Below, piece after piece: positions 28,424 to 37,483 of a DNA stretch of 64,000 nt. Each line of letters opens with the position of its first letter. Position 1 is the first letter of the stretch. Source of the DNA: Sphingosinicella microcystinivorans (GTDB lineage Bacteria; Pseudomonadota; Alphaproteobacteria; Sphingomonadales; Sphingomonadaceae); the NCBI RefSeq assembly GCF_027941835.1, contig NZ_CP116005.1:3673501-3737500 (forward strand), given 5' to 3'. The translations under genes and the position numbers were made by a program. Below the pieces are notes generated by a model, which saw only the letters and a list, made by a program, of their open reading frames with translations, ran no database searches and was not told the DNA's origin.

Positions 28424-28504
28424 CCCCCGGTGGAGAGGATGGATTACCGTCGCGGCACGTAACCGCCGCTCGAGTCGGGGTTCTGTTCCGGGGGAGGAAT
28501 CGTC

Positions 28505-29017
28505 ATGCTGCGCGTTGCAAGCCTTGCGCTCGTCTGCACCCTGTCCGTCGGCGCCGTTTCCGCCGAGGCCAAGGACAAGACGGCAAAGACCTATGTCGTC
28601 GTCAATGAAGCCGTCGGCGTTCCCGTGTTCCCGTATGACATCACCGACCGCCCGTATGAAGTGATCGGCGAGGTGAAGGCCGAAATCCGCAAGGCGACGA
28701 TCTTCAGCAAGGAAGCCAGCCAGGAGAAGATCTACCGCGAGCTTTGGGAGCGCGGCGAGAAGCTCGGCGCCGATGCTGTCATCAAGGCCGGCTACGGCGA
28801 TTCCCGCGTCACGCTGATGAGCTGGGGCAGCACGGCCGCCACCGGCACCGCGATCAGGTTCGTCGCTGCGGCAGCCACGCCCGAACCTGCCGCCGCTGAA
28901 ACCGCAGAGACGGTCGTCCCCGCATCCGCCGAGGACGCATCGGCAGCGGATACGGCTTCCGAAGCGGAGGAAGCCCCGCCGCCGGAACCGGCGGAGGACG
29001 CCGCGTCGCCGCAGTAG
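28505..29017 (+). CDS. Hypothetical exported protein, YbjQ-like region
   Basis: A 170-residue exported protein. ATG 28505 follows GGAGG at 7 nt. The signal peptide is MLRVASLALVCTLSVGAVSA with cleavage near AEA-KD. The central part (YEVIGEVKAEIRKATIFSKE, then YRELWERGEKLGADAVIKAG) is reminiscent of the small heavy-metal-binding / YbjQ-like alpha-beta fold, but this is not certain. The last 55 residues are a low-complexity Ala/Glu/Pro tail, likely disordered. A strong hairpin follows the stop. Confidence 0.72.
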   Translation: MLRVASLALVCTLSVGAVSAEAKDKTAKTYVVVNEAVGVPVFPYDITDRPYEVIGEVKAEIRKATIFSKEASQEKIYRELWERGEKLGADAVIKAGYGDSRVTLMSWGSTAATGTAIRFVAAAATPEPAAAETAETVVPASAEDASAADTASEAEEAPPPEPAEDAASPQ

Positions 29018-29023
29018 GCGCCG

Positions 29024-29055
29024 GGCGGAGATACCGGCGTTCCGGCATCTCCGCC
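29024..29055. terminator. Hairpin between convergent genes
   Basis: Arms of 14 nt (29024-29037 and 29042-29055, GGCGGAGAT-CCGG type) pair with one mismatch around a CGTT loop. It lies between the ends of an exported-protein gene (29017) and a PEP-CTERM gene (29073), so it may terminate both. No strong U-tract. Confidence 0.55.
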
Positions 29056-29072
29056 TTCGCGGATACAGACGT

Positions 29073-29759
29073 TCAGGCCGCGCGGCGGCGCATCAGGCCG
29101 AAACCGGCAATGCCGATTCCGAGCAGGCCGAGCATTCCCGGTTCCGGCACGCGCGTCGGCAGAACCTGTATGTCGCTCGCGGCCACCTCGCCGTTGTCGC
29201 CGACCTCGCCGATATAGAGGAAATATCCGAGGCCCGAGATCGCCGAGGTCAGGTTGAAGGCGATCACGCCGTTGTCGCCGAGGCTGATGAAGCCGTCCGG
29301 CGTCACCGTGCTCGACTCTCCGTCGAACGCGCCGAGCGTCGCGACGCCGTTGTCGAGGCCCGTGCCCGCTGCATTCGTGCCGAACAGTTTCGGATCGGCC
29401 GGTGCCGCCTGCGTTCCCGGCGTGAACACCACGCTGCTGCCGAGGAACGAGAACACGTCGAGACCCGCGGCCGCGGCAGCGCACGCCGCCGTCGCGCAGT
29501 CGGTCGCCGAAATCTTGATCGCATCGAGATCGAAGCCCGAGAACTGTCCCGGCGACGAGCCGCTCGGCAGACCGCTGTCGCGGATGATGATGGAGGCAAT
29601 GATGCCGTCGATCGTCGAAAGATCGGCCTTGAAGACCGCCGTATTGGCAATGTCGCCGCCGGTCACGCCGTCCAGCTTCGTGAACGAGAGGGGGACCGCC
29701 TGTGCGCTTCCCGCGATCAGCATCGCGGCGAGAACGCCGCCCGTCATTTGTACGCGCAT
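29073..29759 (-). CDS. PEP-CTERM sorted exported protein (I)
   Basis: A 228-residue exported protein. ATG 29759 has AAGGA at 6-7 nt and opens a signal peptide (MRVQMTGGVLAAMLIAGSAQ). The mature part is Gly/Ser/Asp-rich with few Lys. The C-terminus is a canonical PEP-CTERM tripartite signal: VPEPG, a hydrophobic helix (MLGLLGIGIAGFGL) and an Arg cluster (MRRRAA), which directs processing by an exosortase. The promoter region contains a perfect -24/-12 element (29817-29831) and a 16-bp palindrome (29901-29916). It is probably a surface or matrix protein; no exosortase gene is in the window. Confidence 0.88.
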   Translation of the reverse strand: MRVQMTGGVLAAMLIAGSAQAVPLSFTKLDGVTGGDIANTAVFKADLSTIDGIIASIIIRDSGLPSGSSPGQFSGFDLDAIKISATDCATAACAAAAAGLDVFSFLGSSVVFTPGTQAAPADPKLFGTNAAGTGLDNGVATLGAFDGESSTVTPDGFISLGDNGVIAFNLTSAISGLGYFLYIGEVGDNGEVAASDIQVLPTRVPEPGMLGLLGIGIAGFGLMRRRAA

Positions 29760-29816
29760 GTCTGTTCCTTCCGATGTCTGTCCCAAAGCGACTCAGGCAA
29801 CATCGTCCGGCACAAC

Positions 29817-29831
29817 GCAAACCGCGTGCCA
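29817..29831 (-). promoter_or_regulatory. Sigma-54 (-24/-12) promoter of PEP-CTERM gene I
   Basis: On the minus strand TGGCACG-CGGT-TTGC matches the RpoN consensus TGGCACG-N4-TTGC at every fixed position. It lies 58 bp upstream of the ATG at 29759. Confidence 0.8.
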
Positions 29832-29900
29832 CTATGGTTAACGCCGCGAATCCAGCGTCTTGCAGAAACCGGAATCCGGAAGTGTCAAGCAGGCCGACGA

Positions 29901-29916
29901 ATCGTTACGTAACGAT
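29901..29916. promoter_or_regulatory. 16-bp palindrome, candidate activator site
   Basis: ATCGTTACGTAACGAT is a perfect palindrome 70-85 bp upstream of the -24 element of PEP-CTERM gene I, a normal distance for a sigma-54 enhancer-binding protein. A related element precedes the PEP-CTERM gene at 56784. It also lies immediately after the gatB stop (29918). Confidence 0.55.
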
Positions 29917-29917
29917 C

Positions 29918-31414
29918 TCAATCGGTTAGCGCCGCCTTCAGCAGTTCGTTCACCACTTTCGGGTTGGCCTTGCCGCCAGTCGCCTTCATCGTCTGACCGA
30001 CGAAGAAGCCGAACAGCGCCTCCTTGCCGCCCTTGTATTCGGCGACCTTGTCGGCGTTCTTCGCCAGAACCTCGGCGATCGCCGCCTCGATGGCGCCGGT
30101 GTCGGAGACCTGTTTCAGGCCCCGTTCCTCGACGATCTTTTCGGGGTCGCCGCCGGTTTCCAGCATGATCTGGAACACGTCCTTGCCGAGGCGGCCCGAA
30201 AGCGTGCCGTCGCCGATCAGCGCGAGCAGCGAGGCGGCCTGCTCCGGCGTGATCGGGCTGTCCGCGATGTCCTTGCCGAGCGTGTTGAGCGCGCCGTAGA
30301 GGTCCGAGATCACCCAGTTGGAGGCCGCGCGCGCCACGTCGGGCAGGCTCTTGCCCTGCTTTTCGGCCGTCAGCGCCAGCAGCCGCTCGAACCAGTCGGC
30401 AGATTCCTTCTCCGCCGTCAGCACGCTGGCGTTGTAGTCGCTGATGCCGAGGTCGCGCACGTAGCGCGCGTGCTTCGCGTCCGGGAGTTCCGGCAGCTCG
30501 GCGCGACGCGCTTCGATGAACGCATCATCGAATTCCAGCGGCAGCAGGTCCGGGTCCGGGAAGTAGCGGTAGTCGTGCGCGTCCTCCTTGGAGCGCAGCG
30601 CGCGCGTCTCCATGCGGCCGGGATCGAACAGGCGCGTTTCCTGCACGATGGTGCCGCCGCCCTCGATGATCTCCACCTGCCGCTGCGCCTCGTATTCGAT
30701 CGCCGCCTGCACGAAGCGGACGCTGTTCACGTTCTTGATCTCGCAGCGCGTGCCGAAGGGGTCGCCCGGCTTCCGCACGCTGACGTTCACGTCGGCGCGC
30801 ATGGAGCCTTCCTCCATGTTGCCGTCGCAGCTTCCCACGTAGCGCAGGATCGAGCGCAGCTTCTTCACATACGCCCCCGCCTCTTCCGGCGAGCGCATGT
30901 CCGGCCGGGAGACGATCTCCATCAGCGCGACGCCCGAACGGTTGAGATCGACGTAGGAATAGCGCGGCGACTGGTCGTGCATCGACTTGCCCGCGTCCTG
31001 CTCCAGATGGATGCGCTCCAGCCCCACCGTCTTGGTGCGCCCCTCGCCGAGATCAATGTGGATTTCGCCCTCGCCCACGATCGGGTGCTGGAACTGGCTG
31101 ATCTGGTAGCCCTGCGGCAGGTCCGCGTAGAAGTAATTCTTCCGGTCGAAGCGCGACCAGCGATTGATCTTCGCATCGAGCGCGAGGCCGGTGCGGACGG
31201 CCTGCTTCACGCACTCGCCGTTGATCACCGGCAGCATCCCCGGCATCGCCGCGTCGACAAGGCTCACCTGCGTGTTCGGCTCCGCCCCGAACACCGTCGC
31301 CGCACCCGAGAACAGCTTGGCGTTCGACGTGACCTGCGCGTGCACCTCGAGGCCGATCACGACCTCCCACGCGCCGGTTTCGCCGTGGATGCGGTAGGGG
31401 GCTGGGTCAGCCAT
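29918..31414 (-). CDS. gatB: Asp-tRNA(Asn)/Glu-tRNA(Gln) amidotransferase subunit B
   Basis: GatB of 498 residues, the kinase and tRNA-binding subunit of the transamidosome that converts Glu-tRNA(Gln) and Asp-tRNA(Asn) to the amidated forms. The family start [20 protein letters not shown] and the cradle motifs [20 protein letters not shown] and [15 protein letters not shown] are intact. The C-terminal YqeY-like tail ([16 protein letters not shown]-like) is complete. ATG 31414 is preferred (AAGGA at 9 nt) over ATG 31420. The start overlaps the upstream PIN-toxin gene by 8 bp, so gatB is now translated from a transcript that includes the toxin-antitoxin pair. Confidence 0.96.
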   Translation of the reverse strand: MADPAPYRIHGETGAWEVVIGLEVHAQVTSNAKLFSGAATVFGAEPNTQVSLVDAAMPGMLPVINGECVKQAVRTGLALDAKINRWSRFDRKNYFYADLPQGYQISQFQHPIVGEGEIHIDLGEGRTKTVGLERIHLEQDAGKSMHDQSPRYSYVDLNRSGVALMEIVSRPDMRSPEEAGAYVKKLRSILRYVGSCDGNMEEGSMRADVNVSVRKPGDPFGTRCEIKNVNSVRFVQAAIEYEAQRQVEIIEGGGTIVQETRLFDPGRMETRALRSKEDAHDYRYFPDPDLLPLEFDDAFIEARRAELPELPDAKHARYVRDLGISDYNASVLTAEKESADWFERLLALTAEKQGKSLPDVARAASNWVISDLYGALNTLGKDIADSPITPEQAASLLALIGDGTLSGRLGKDVFQIMLETGGDPEKIVEERGLKQVSDTGAIEAAIAEVLAKNADKVAEYKGGKEALFGFFVGQTMKATGGKANPKVVNELLKAALTD

Positions 31415-31820
31415 GGCCATTCGTCCTTGGATCGATAAGTTCAACGGTCGGGAAGTAACTTCGAAAACGCTGGATGTCGCGTGTCATCACCGCCACGCCG
31501 AGCGTTTCAGCGTGCGCGCCGATCAGGAAATCCGGAAGCAGAGCCTCACGCTTGCCGCCGCGCCGCCGGTATTCGGCAAAGGCGAGTCCCGCCCGGTGCG
31601 CTGCTTCATCGGTGATCGGCGTGACCATGATGCCGAGGCTGTCCAGCATCTGTCGCAGGTGCGCGGGCGTCTGGAAATGCGGCGAGATTTCTGCGAATAT
31701 GATGTGATTGATGATCGGCTGCCGCGCGCTTGCATGAATGGCGAACGACCGCGAGGATACGGCGGCGAACTCCTCGCCGCTCGACATCAGATCGAACATG
31801 ACGTTCGTGTCGACGATCAT
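31407..31820 (-). CDS. PIN-domain ribonuclease toxin (VapC-like)
   Basis: A 137-residue PIN-domain protein. The N-terminal [12 protein letters not shown] carries the first catalytic Asp (VDTN). Central acidic residues ([10 protein letters not shown]) and the C-terminal [21 protein letters not shown] supply the remaining metal ligands (D, then D of TRD). Such toxins cleave tRNA or rRNA. The ATG (31820) overlaps the antitoxin stop (ATGA), which is typical of vapBC coupling, and the 3' end overlaps gatB. It sits in the gat operon, between gatA and gatB. Confidence 0.9.
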   Translation of the reverse strand: MIVDTNVMFDLMSSGEEFAAVSSRSFAIHASARQPIINHIIFAEISPHFQTPAHLRQMLDSLGIMVTPITDEAAHRAGLAFAEYRRRGGKREALLPDFLIGAHAETLGVAVMTRDIQRFRSYFPTVELIDPRTNGHG

Positions 31821-32098
31821 ACTTCGGGCGGATCGCCGCGCATCAACTGATACCACTCGTCGCTCGTGTAGCCCGGCATGGTGTCCTGCGCGCGAAACTT
31901 GGCCTGCACTTCGCGGATGCGTGCCAGCTTGTCCTGAATCCGTTTCTCGCGCTCCGCATCCGCATCCACCGGACGCACCACCGCCTCGCCGCGATCGTTG
32001 ATCGCGACCTCGACCGGCTGGCCGGGCACCAGACCCGCCGCCTTGCGGATGGCGCTGGGGATCGTCACCTGCCCCTTGATGGTCATGTTGGTCTGCAT
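31817..32098 (-). CDS. AbrB-family antitoxin (VapB-like)
   Basis: A 93-residue antitoxin. The N-terminal half is a SpoVT/AbrB swapped-hairpin DNA-binding domain (MTIKGQVTIPSAIRKAAGLV, then GQPVEVAINDRGEAVV). The C-terminal half is charged and helical (REKRIQDKLARIREVQAKFR) and would wrap and neutralise the toxin. It overlaps the toxin start by 4 bp. Immediately upstream is an inverted repeat that is a good candidate for the autoregulatory operator. The cognate PIN toxin is adjacent. Confidence 0.9.
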   Translation of the reverse strand: MQTNMTIKGQVTIPSAIRKAAGLVPGQPVEVAINDRGEAVVRPVDADAEREKRIQDKLARIREVQAKFRAQDTMPGYTSDEWYQLMRGDPPEV

Positions 32099-32108
32099 GG
32101 CACGCCTC

Positions 32109-32134
32109 GTATTACCTCGCTCAAAAGGTAATAC
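32109..32134. promoter_or_regulatory. Inverted-repeat operator of the toxin-antitoxin pair
   Basis: Perfect arms GTATTACCT (32109-32117) and AGGTAATAC (32126-32134) are separated by 8 bp. The right arm also forms an 11-bp quasi-palindrome AGGTAATACCT. It lies 10-36 bp upstream of the antitoxin ATG, in the 57-bp gap after gatA, where a VapB-VapC autorepressor would bind. The segment is AT-rich relative to its surroundings. Confidence 0.65.
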
Positions 32135-32155
32135 CTCATCCCCATGTCGTCAACG

Positions 32156-33631
32156 TCACCACCACGCCTCCGGCCGCGCGGTGAAGCCCGCGGCCTGTTC
32201 GATCGCATAGCCCGCGTTCAGCACGCCTTCCTCGTCGAGCGGACGCCCGATGATCTGGAGGCCGAGGGGCAGGCCGTCGTCGGAAAGCCCTCCGGGGACC
32301 GACATCGCGGGAAGCCCCGCGAGGCTCGCGGGCACGCAGAACACGTCGTTCAGGTACATGGCGATCGGGTCGTCGACGTTCGCGCCGATGCCGAACGCCG
32401 CGCTCGGCGCGGTCGGCGCGAGGATCACGTCGCAGCGCTCGAACGCCTGCATGAAGTCGCGCTGGATCAGCGCCCGCACCTTCTGCGCCTTCAGGTAATA
32501 GGCGTCGTAATAGCCCGCCGAGAGCACGTAGGTGCCGATCAGGATGCGCCGCTGCACCTCCGTTCCGAAGCCCGCCGAGCGCGTCGCCTCGTACATGTCG
32601 ATGAGGCTGCCGTTCTCGGGCGCCTCGCGGAGGCCGTAGCGCACGCCGTCATAGCGCGCGAGGTTGGACGAGGCCTCGGCCGGGGCGATGATGTAATAGG
32701 TCGGCAGCGCGTATTTTGTGTGCGGCAGCGAGATGTCGACGATCTCCGCACCCGCGTCGCGCAGCATGTCCGCACCCTTCTTCCACAGCGCCTCGATCTC
32801 CGCCGGGATGCCCTCGACCGTGTATTCCTTCGGGATGCCGACGCGCTTGCCCTTGAGGTCGCCGGTCAGCGCCGCCTCGAAGTCCGGCACCGGCAGGTCG
32901 AGGCTGGTCGAATCCTTGGGATCGAACCCGCACATGGATTTGAGCAGGATCGCGCAGTCGCGCACGTCCCGCGCCATCGGCCCGGCCTGGTCGAGCGAGC
33001 TTGCGAACGCCACGATGCCCCAGCGCGAGCAGCGGCCGTAGGTGGGCTTGATGCCAGCGATACCCGTGAACGCCGCGGGCTGGCGGATCGAGCCGCCGGT
33101 GTCCGTCCCCGTCGCGCCCGCCACCAGCCGCGCCGAGACCGCCGCCGACGAGCCGCCCGAGCTGCCGCCCGGCACGAGGCTTTCGTTGCCCTTCCCGCGC
33201 CACGGATTGATGACTGTGCCGAACGCGCTCGTCTCGTTGGAGGAGCCCATCGCGAACTCGTCCATGTTGAGCTTGCCGAGCATCCCCGCGCCGTCCGCGA
33301 GCAGCCTGCCGCTCACGGTCGACTCATAGGGCGGCTTGAAGCCTTTCAGGATGTTCGAGGCAGCGGCGGTCTGCACGCCTTCGGTCGCGAACAGGTCCTT
33401 GATGCCGAGCGGGATGCCCGAGAGCGGCTTCGCCTCTCCTCGCGCCAGCGCCGCATCCGCCGCCTCGGCCGCTTTCAGCGCCAGCTCCGGCGTCTCCACC
33501 GTGAACGCGTTCAGCACGCGCGCGGCCTCCACCGCCTTCACGTGCGCCTCGGCGAGTTCCTTGGCGGAGAAGGCCTTGGCGCGCAGCCCGTCGCGCATCG
33601 CCGCGAGCGAGAGGTCGGTGAGCGACGTCAT
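32156..33631 (-). CDS. gatA: Asp-tRNA(Asn)/Glu-tRNA(Gln) amidotransferase subunit A
   Basis: GatA of 491 residues, the amidase subunit that releases ammonia from glutamine. The amidase signature is complete: catalytic Lys78 ([10 protein letters not shown]), the cis-Ser region GGSSGGSS (about residues 155-162) and nucleophile Ser181 in [12 protein letters not shown]. Length is normal. Its ATG shares one base with the gatC stop (TAATG). Downstream on the same strand is not gatB but the antitoxin gene after a 57-bp spacer. Confidence 0.97.
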   Translation of the reverse strand: MTSLTDLSLAAMRDGLRAKAFSAKELAEAHVKAVEAARVLNAFTVETPELALKAAEAADAALARGEAKPLSGIPLGIKDLFATEGVQTAAASNILKGFKPPYESTVSGRLLADGAGMLGKLNMDEFAMGSSNETSAFGTVINPWRGKGNESLVPGGSSGGSSAAVSARLVAGATGTDTGGSIRQPAAFTGIAGIKPTYGRCSRWGIVAFASSLDQAGPMARDVRDCAILLKSMCGFDPKDSTSLDLPVPDFEAALTGDLKGKRVGIPKEYTVEGIPAEIEALWKKGADMLRDAGAEIVDISLPHTKYALPTYYIIAPAEASSNLARYDGVRYGLREAPENGSLIDMYEATRSAGFGTEVQRRILIGTYVLSAGYYDAYYLKAQKVRALIQRDFMQAFERCDVILAPTAPSAAFGIGANVDDPIAMYLNDVFCVPASLAGLPAMSVPGGLSDDGLPLGLQIIGRPLDEEGVLNAGYAIEQAAGFTARPEAWW

Positions 33632-33918
33632 TATTCGATCACCTTCGGCACGGCGAAGAAGCCGTACTCGGCCTTCGGCGCGTTCGCGAGCACCTTGTCC
33701 TGAATGCCGCCGTCGGTGACGACGTCCTCGCGCCAGCGCAAGCTGTTCGGGATCACCGCCGCCAGCGGCTCCACGCCGTCCGTATCCACCTCGCCGAGCA
33801 TCTCCACCCAGCCGAGGATCTTGGAAAGCTCCTCGGCCATCACGGCGGACCTGTCGTCGTCGATCCTGATGCGCGCAAGATGCGCGACGCGTTTGACGGT
33901 TGCGGCGTCAACGGACAT
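33631..33918 (-). CDS. gatC: Asp-tRNA(Asn)/Glu-tRNA(Gln) amidotransferase subunit C
   Basis: GatC of 95 residues, the small belt subunit that stabilises GatA and joins it to GatB. Typical features are [17 protein letters not shown] near the start, [20 protein letters not shown] in the middle and the C-terminal [11 protein letters not shown]. It is the first gene of the gat operon, 63 bp downstream of the D-aminoacylase-like gene on the same strand. Confidence 0.96.
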   Translation of the reverse strand: MSVDAATVKRVAHLARIRIDDDRSAVMAEELSKILGWVEMLGEVDTDGVEPLAAVIPNSLRWREDVVTDGGIQDKVLANAPKAEYGFFAVPKVIE

Positions 33919-33981
33919 GCAAAACCCCGGATTGATTGAGGCCGAGCCGTTAGCACGCGGCTTCGGGCGCGGGCAAGCGCG

Positions 33982-35676
33982 CTATGCGGGACATTTCCCC
34001 GCGCCCGGTCCCTTCACGAAGCGGCCCGGCCGCGCGGCGGTGGCCTCGCCGTTCTTCAGCACCTGCTGGCCGTTCACGAACACGTCGCGCACGCCCACCG
34101 AGTACTGGTGCGGCTTCTCGAAGGTCGCCTTGTCGGCGATGGTGGCGGGGTCGAACACAACCACGTCCGCGTAGTAGCCCGGTGCCAGCCGCCCGCGGCC
34201 CTCGATGCCGAGCTGCTGCGCCGAGAAGGAGGTGAGCTGGCGCACCGCCTGCGACAGGCCGATCGTCTTTTCCTCGCGCACGTACTTGCCGAGCAGGCGC
34301 GGGATGTTGCCGTAGGCGCGCGGGTGCGTGCTCGATTTCAGGAACACGCCCTCGGTCGCGGGCGCGTCGGCGTCGGAGCCGTAGCTCATCCACGGCAGCG
34401 TCGTCTGCTTGGCGACATTGGCCTCGCTCATCAGGAAATAGGCGGTGCCGACGCGGCTGCCGTCCTCCACCACGAGGTCCATCGCGGTTTCCTCCGGGCT
34501 CTTGCCGCGTTCGCGCGCGACCTCGCCGAGCGTCTTGCCCGTGAGCGGCTTCAGCGCCTCGCTCTTGAAGCCGAGCAGCAGCAGCCCGTCCGGCGTCCCC
34601 GCCTGATAGTAGAGGTTCTCCCAGCCGTCGCCGGGCGTCTTCATCTCCGCGGCGACCTTGGCGCGGATCGCCGGGTCCTTCAGCCGCTGGATCCACGCCT
34701 CCTCGCCGCCCGCCTGCACCCAGAGCGGCATCGCCGCGTCGAGGCCGGTCGCGCCCGCCGGGTAGGTGTACATGGTGGCGGTGATGTCGAGGCCTTCCTT
34801 CTGCGCGGCCTCGACCTTGGCGATCACCGGGTCGAGCGTGCCCCAGTTGGCCCTGCCCGCCTGTTTCAGGTGATAGATGATCGCGGGCGCCTTCGATTGC
34901 CGCGCGATGTCGATCAGTTCGTCGACGGCGGCGAGGATATTGTCGCCCTCCGAGCGCATGTGGCTGATGTAGCGCCCGCCGCAGGGTGCCGCCGCCTGCA
35001 TCAGCGCGACCAGCTCCGGCGTCTCCGCGAACGATCCGGGCGCGTAGATCAGCGCCGAGCCGACGCCGAGCGCGCCCTCGTTCATGGCGGCCTTCACCAG
35101 CCCCTGCATCCGCTTCAGCTGCTCAGGGCTGGGGTCGACGTCGTCCTCGCCGAGTTCGTGGATGCGCACCGTCGACGCGCCCACGAAGCTCGCCACGTTG
35201 GGCGCGATGCCCTGCGTTTCGAGGCGGGTCAGATACTCGCCGAGGTTGGTCCACGTGATGTCGTATTTCACGTCGCCCATGCGGCTCGTCTGAAGCGCTT
35301 TCATCCTGTCGCTGAGCGGACCCATCGTCCAGCCCTCGCCCATCACTTCCAGCGTCACGCCCTGCTTGAGGTCGCCGAGGCCACGCCCGTCGACGAGCAG
35401 CGATTCGGTCGCCCAGCTGTGCGTGTTGATGAAGCCCGGCGCCACGGCGAGGCCGGTCGCGTCGATCTCCGTCCGCCCGCGCGCGGCGGGACCCACCGAG
35501 ACCACCTTGTCGCCGTCGATGGCGACGTCGCCGACCTCGGCCGCGCCGCCGGAGCCGTCGTAGATTGTGCCGCCGCGAATCACGAGGTCGTGAAGCGCGG
35601 GCGATGCGCCGCCCGCCGCGCAGGCGGCAAGCGGCAGGGCGATGCAAACGGCAAAAGGAACCTCAGTGATACGCAT
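33982..35676 (-). CDS. D-aminoacylase-like amidohydrolase lipoprotein
   Basis: A 564-residue member of the N-acyl-D-amino-acid deacylase group. ATG 35676 (AGGGG upstream) gives a lipoprotein signal with lipobox LAAC (ALPLAACAAGG). The beta-sandwich N-terminus (LVIRGGTIYDGSGGAAEVGD) and the barrel are clear, with SHMRSEGDNILAAVDELIDI, IYHLKQAGRANWG and ending GYYADVVVFDP. However, the usual metal-binding H-x-H after strand 1 (GFIDxHTHDD type) is replaced by GFINTHSWATESL, so only one His remains. Metal binding may be mono-nuclear or altered. Substrate is unknown. It is divergent from the DUF3089 gene. Confidence 0.82.
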   Translation of the reverse strand: MRITEVPFAVCIALPLAACAAGGASPALHDLVIRGGTIYDGSGGAAEVGDVAIDGDKVVSVGPAARGRTEIDATGLAVAPGFINTHSWATESLLVDGRGLGDLKQGVTLEVMGEGWTMGPLSDRMKALQTSRMGDVKYDITWTNLGEYLTRLETQGIAPNVASFVGASTVRIHELGEDDVDPSPEQLKRMQGLVKAAMNEGALGVGSALIYAPGSFAETPELVALMQAAAPCGGRYISHMRSEGDNILAAVDELIDIARQSKAPAIIYHLKQAGRANWGTLDPVIAKVEAAQKEGLDITATMYTYPAGATGLDAAMPLWVQAGGEEAWIQRLKDPAIRAKVAAEMKTPGDGWENLYYQAGTPDGLLLLGFKSEALKPLTGKTLGEVARERGKSPEETAMDLVVEDGSRVGTAYFLMSEANVAKQTTLPWMSYGSDADAPATEGVFLKSSTHPRAYGNIPRLLGKYVREEKTIGLSQAVRQLTSFSAQQLGIEGRGRLAPGYYADVVVFDPATIADKATFEKPHQYSVGVRDVFVNGQQVLKNGEATAARPGRFVKGPGAGKCPA

Positions 35677-35744
35677 GGTGTTAACCCCTGTATTCTCGTC
35701 GCATGGACACCATGCTAAGCGCCCGATCAAAGGAGTCCAGCAAC

Positions 35745-37019
35745 TTGGCCGCGCGTCGGTTTCTCGCCATCATCGCCGCTCTCATCATCCTCGCGATCGC
35801 GGGCACGTTCGCGTACCGGCTGTTCGCGCCCTACCTGATGCGCGCCGCCTTCGTGCCGGAGGTGAGCTTCGCAGAAAGCCCGAAACCGCCGCCCACCTTC
35901 TACGACCGCGCGGACGCGTGGCTCGCCCGCCCCGGCATCCCGGCCGACGTCGTGCGCTGGACGCCCGAGGGCTACAGCCCGGCGCCGAAGCCCGCCGTCG
36001 CGGTCTTCTACGTGCACCCGACCACCTACCTGCGCGGCGACCGCTGGAACGCGCCCATCGCGCTCACCGGCGATCCGCGCTTCCGGCAGACCGTGTTCCT
36101 GAAGAGCCAGGCGAGCGTGTTCAACGGCATCGGCGAGGTCTGGGCGCCGAAGTACCGGCAGGCGACGTTCGGCGCCTTCCTCTCGCTCGGCGAGCCGGAT
36201 TCGGCGAAGGCGTTCGCGCTCGCCTACAGCGACGTGGAGAAGGCGTTCGAGCTGTTCCTGCGCGAAATCCCGGCGGACCGGAAGATCATCCTCGCGGGTC
36301 ACAGCCAGGGGTCGCTGCACCTCGTCTCGCTGCTCGCGCAGAAGATCGCCGGCACGCCGGTCGCGGACCGCATCGTCGCGGCGTACCTGATCGGCTGGCC
36401 GATCTCGATCGAGGCGGACCTCCCGGCGCTCGGCCTCAAGCCCTGCGAGACGCCGGAGGAGACGCGCTGCATCATCGCGTACCAGAGCTATGCCGAGCCC
36501 GCGCAGCCGGAATCGATCTTCAATCCGTTCTACACGACCACCGGCCTCACCGGCGAACCGCGCAAGGACACGCACCTGCTCTGCACCGATCCGCTCGCCG
36601 GGCCGACGCTGCCGCTTGCGGTGGGTGCGGAGGAAGACGAAACGGTGACGGCGGAGGACGACGACGCGCCGGCGGCGGAGAATCCCGTCGATGAGGCCGT
36701 GGCCCAGACAGACGGCGCCCCGGCGGCCAAGCCCGATCCCTACGGCGCGGCCCGCAACCTCGGCACGCTGATCCCGTTCGACGAAACCTACGAAGACGCG
36801 GCGCTGGAAGCGGGCGTCGTCGGCGCGCAGTGCATGGAGAAGGGCTATCTCAGCATCGGCGAGAAGCCGCCGAAGGCGCTGCGCTCCTACGTGCTGCCCG
36901 GCAACAACTACCACGTCTACGACTATCCGCTGTTCTGGGCGAACCTGCGCACGGACGCCGAACGCCGCACGCAGGCGGCGCTGACGGCGCCCGCCGCGCC
37001 CCCCCGACGCACGAAATGA
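35745..37019 (+). CDS. DUF3089 alpha/beta-hydrolase, membrane anchored
   Basis: A DUF3089 hydrolase of about 424 residues. TTG 35745 is chosen because a strong AAAGGAG (35729-35735) lies 9 nt upstream; ATG 35703 or 35712 are in frame but without a ribosome site. An N-terminal membrane helix ([20 protein letters not shown]) is followed by the periplasmic catalytic domain with [16 protein letters not shown] and the nucleophile elbow GHSQGS. A low-complexity acidic insert (residues about 300-345) splits the C-terminal part, which ends with [17 protein letters not shown], probably carrying the catalytic His. It is coupled to ruvX by an ATGA overlap. Confidence 0.84.
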   Translation: MAARRFLAIIAALIILAIAGTFAYRLFAPYLMRAAFVPEVSFAESPKPPPTFYDRADAWLARPGIPADVVRWTPEGYSPAPKPAVAVFYVHPTTYLRGDRWNAPIALTGDPRFRQTVFLKSQASVFNGIGEVWAPKYRQATFGAFLSLGEPDSAKAFALAYSDVEKAFELFLREIPADRKIILAGHSQGSLHLVSLLAQKIAGTPVADRIVAAYLIGWPISIEADLPALGLKPCETPEETRCIIAYQSYAEPAQPESIFNPFYTTTGLTGEPRKDTHLLCTDPLAGPTLPLAVGAEEDETVTAEDDDAPAAENPVDEAVAQTDGAPAAKPDPYGAARNLGTLIPFDETYEDAALEAGVVGAQCMEKGYLSIGEKPPKALRSYVLPGNNYHVYDYPLFWANLRTDAERRTQAALTAPAAPPRRTK

Positions 37020-37483
37020 GCACGCGCTCGGCCGCCGATTTCGCGGCGGCGCTTCCTTCGGGCGGCGTCCTCGCGGGCCTCGACCTCGGCACCAAGACCG
37101 TCGGCGTCGCCTTCTGCGACGCCGAATGGCGCTTCGCGAGCCCCGCCGAGACCATCGCCCGCCGCAAGCAGACGCAGGACTTCGCCGAACTCCGCCGCCT
37201 CGCAGGCGGCCGCGCGCTTGCCGGGATCGTGCTCGGCTATCCCGTGAACATGGACGGCTCGGACGGCCCGCGCGCGCAGGCGACGCGCGCCTTCGCCCGC
37301 GCGCTGGAGGCCGAGTTCGCCCTCCCCGTCCTCCTCTGGGACGAGCGCCTCTCCACCGCCGCCGTCACCCGCGAGATGATCGCCGCGGACATGAGCCGCG
37401 CCAAGCGCGCCGAACGCGTCGACGCCCTCGCCGCCGCCCACATCCTGCAAGCCGCCATCGACGCGCTGGCGCTGGCGGCCTAG
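37016..37483 (+). CDS. ruvX: Holliday junction resolvase RuvX / pre-16S rRNA nuclease YqgF
   Basis: A 155-residue RNase H-fold nuclease of the YqgF family, involved in pre-16S rRNA 5'-end processing and perhaps recombination. The conserved acidic residues lie in [14 protein letters not shown] (first Asp), [18 protein letters not shown] and LWDERLST, with the final Asp in [14 protein letters not shown]. Start and stop are both overlapped by neighbours: ATGA with the DUF3089 gene and a CTAG shared with the convergent MFS gene. Confidence 0.92.
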   Translation: MSTRSAADFAAALPSGGVLAGLDLGTKTVGVAFCDAEWRFASPAETIARRKQTQDFAELRRLAGGRALAGIVLGYPVNMDGSDGPRAQATRAFARALEAEFALPVLLWDERLSTAAVTREMIAADMSRAKRAERVDALAAAHILQAAIDALALAA

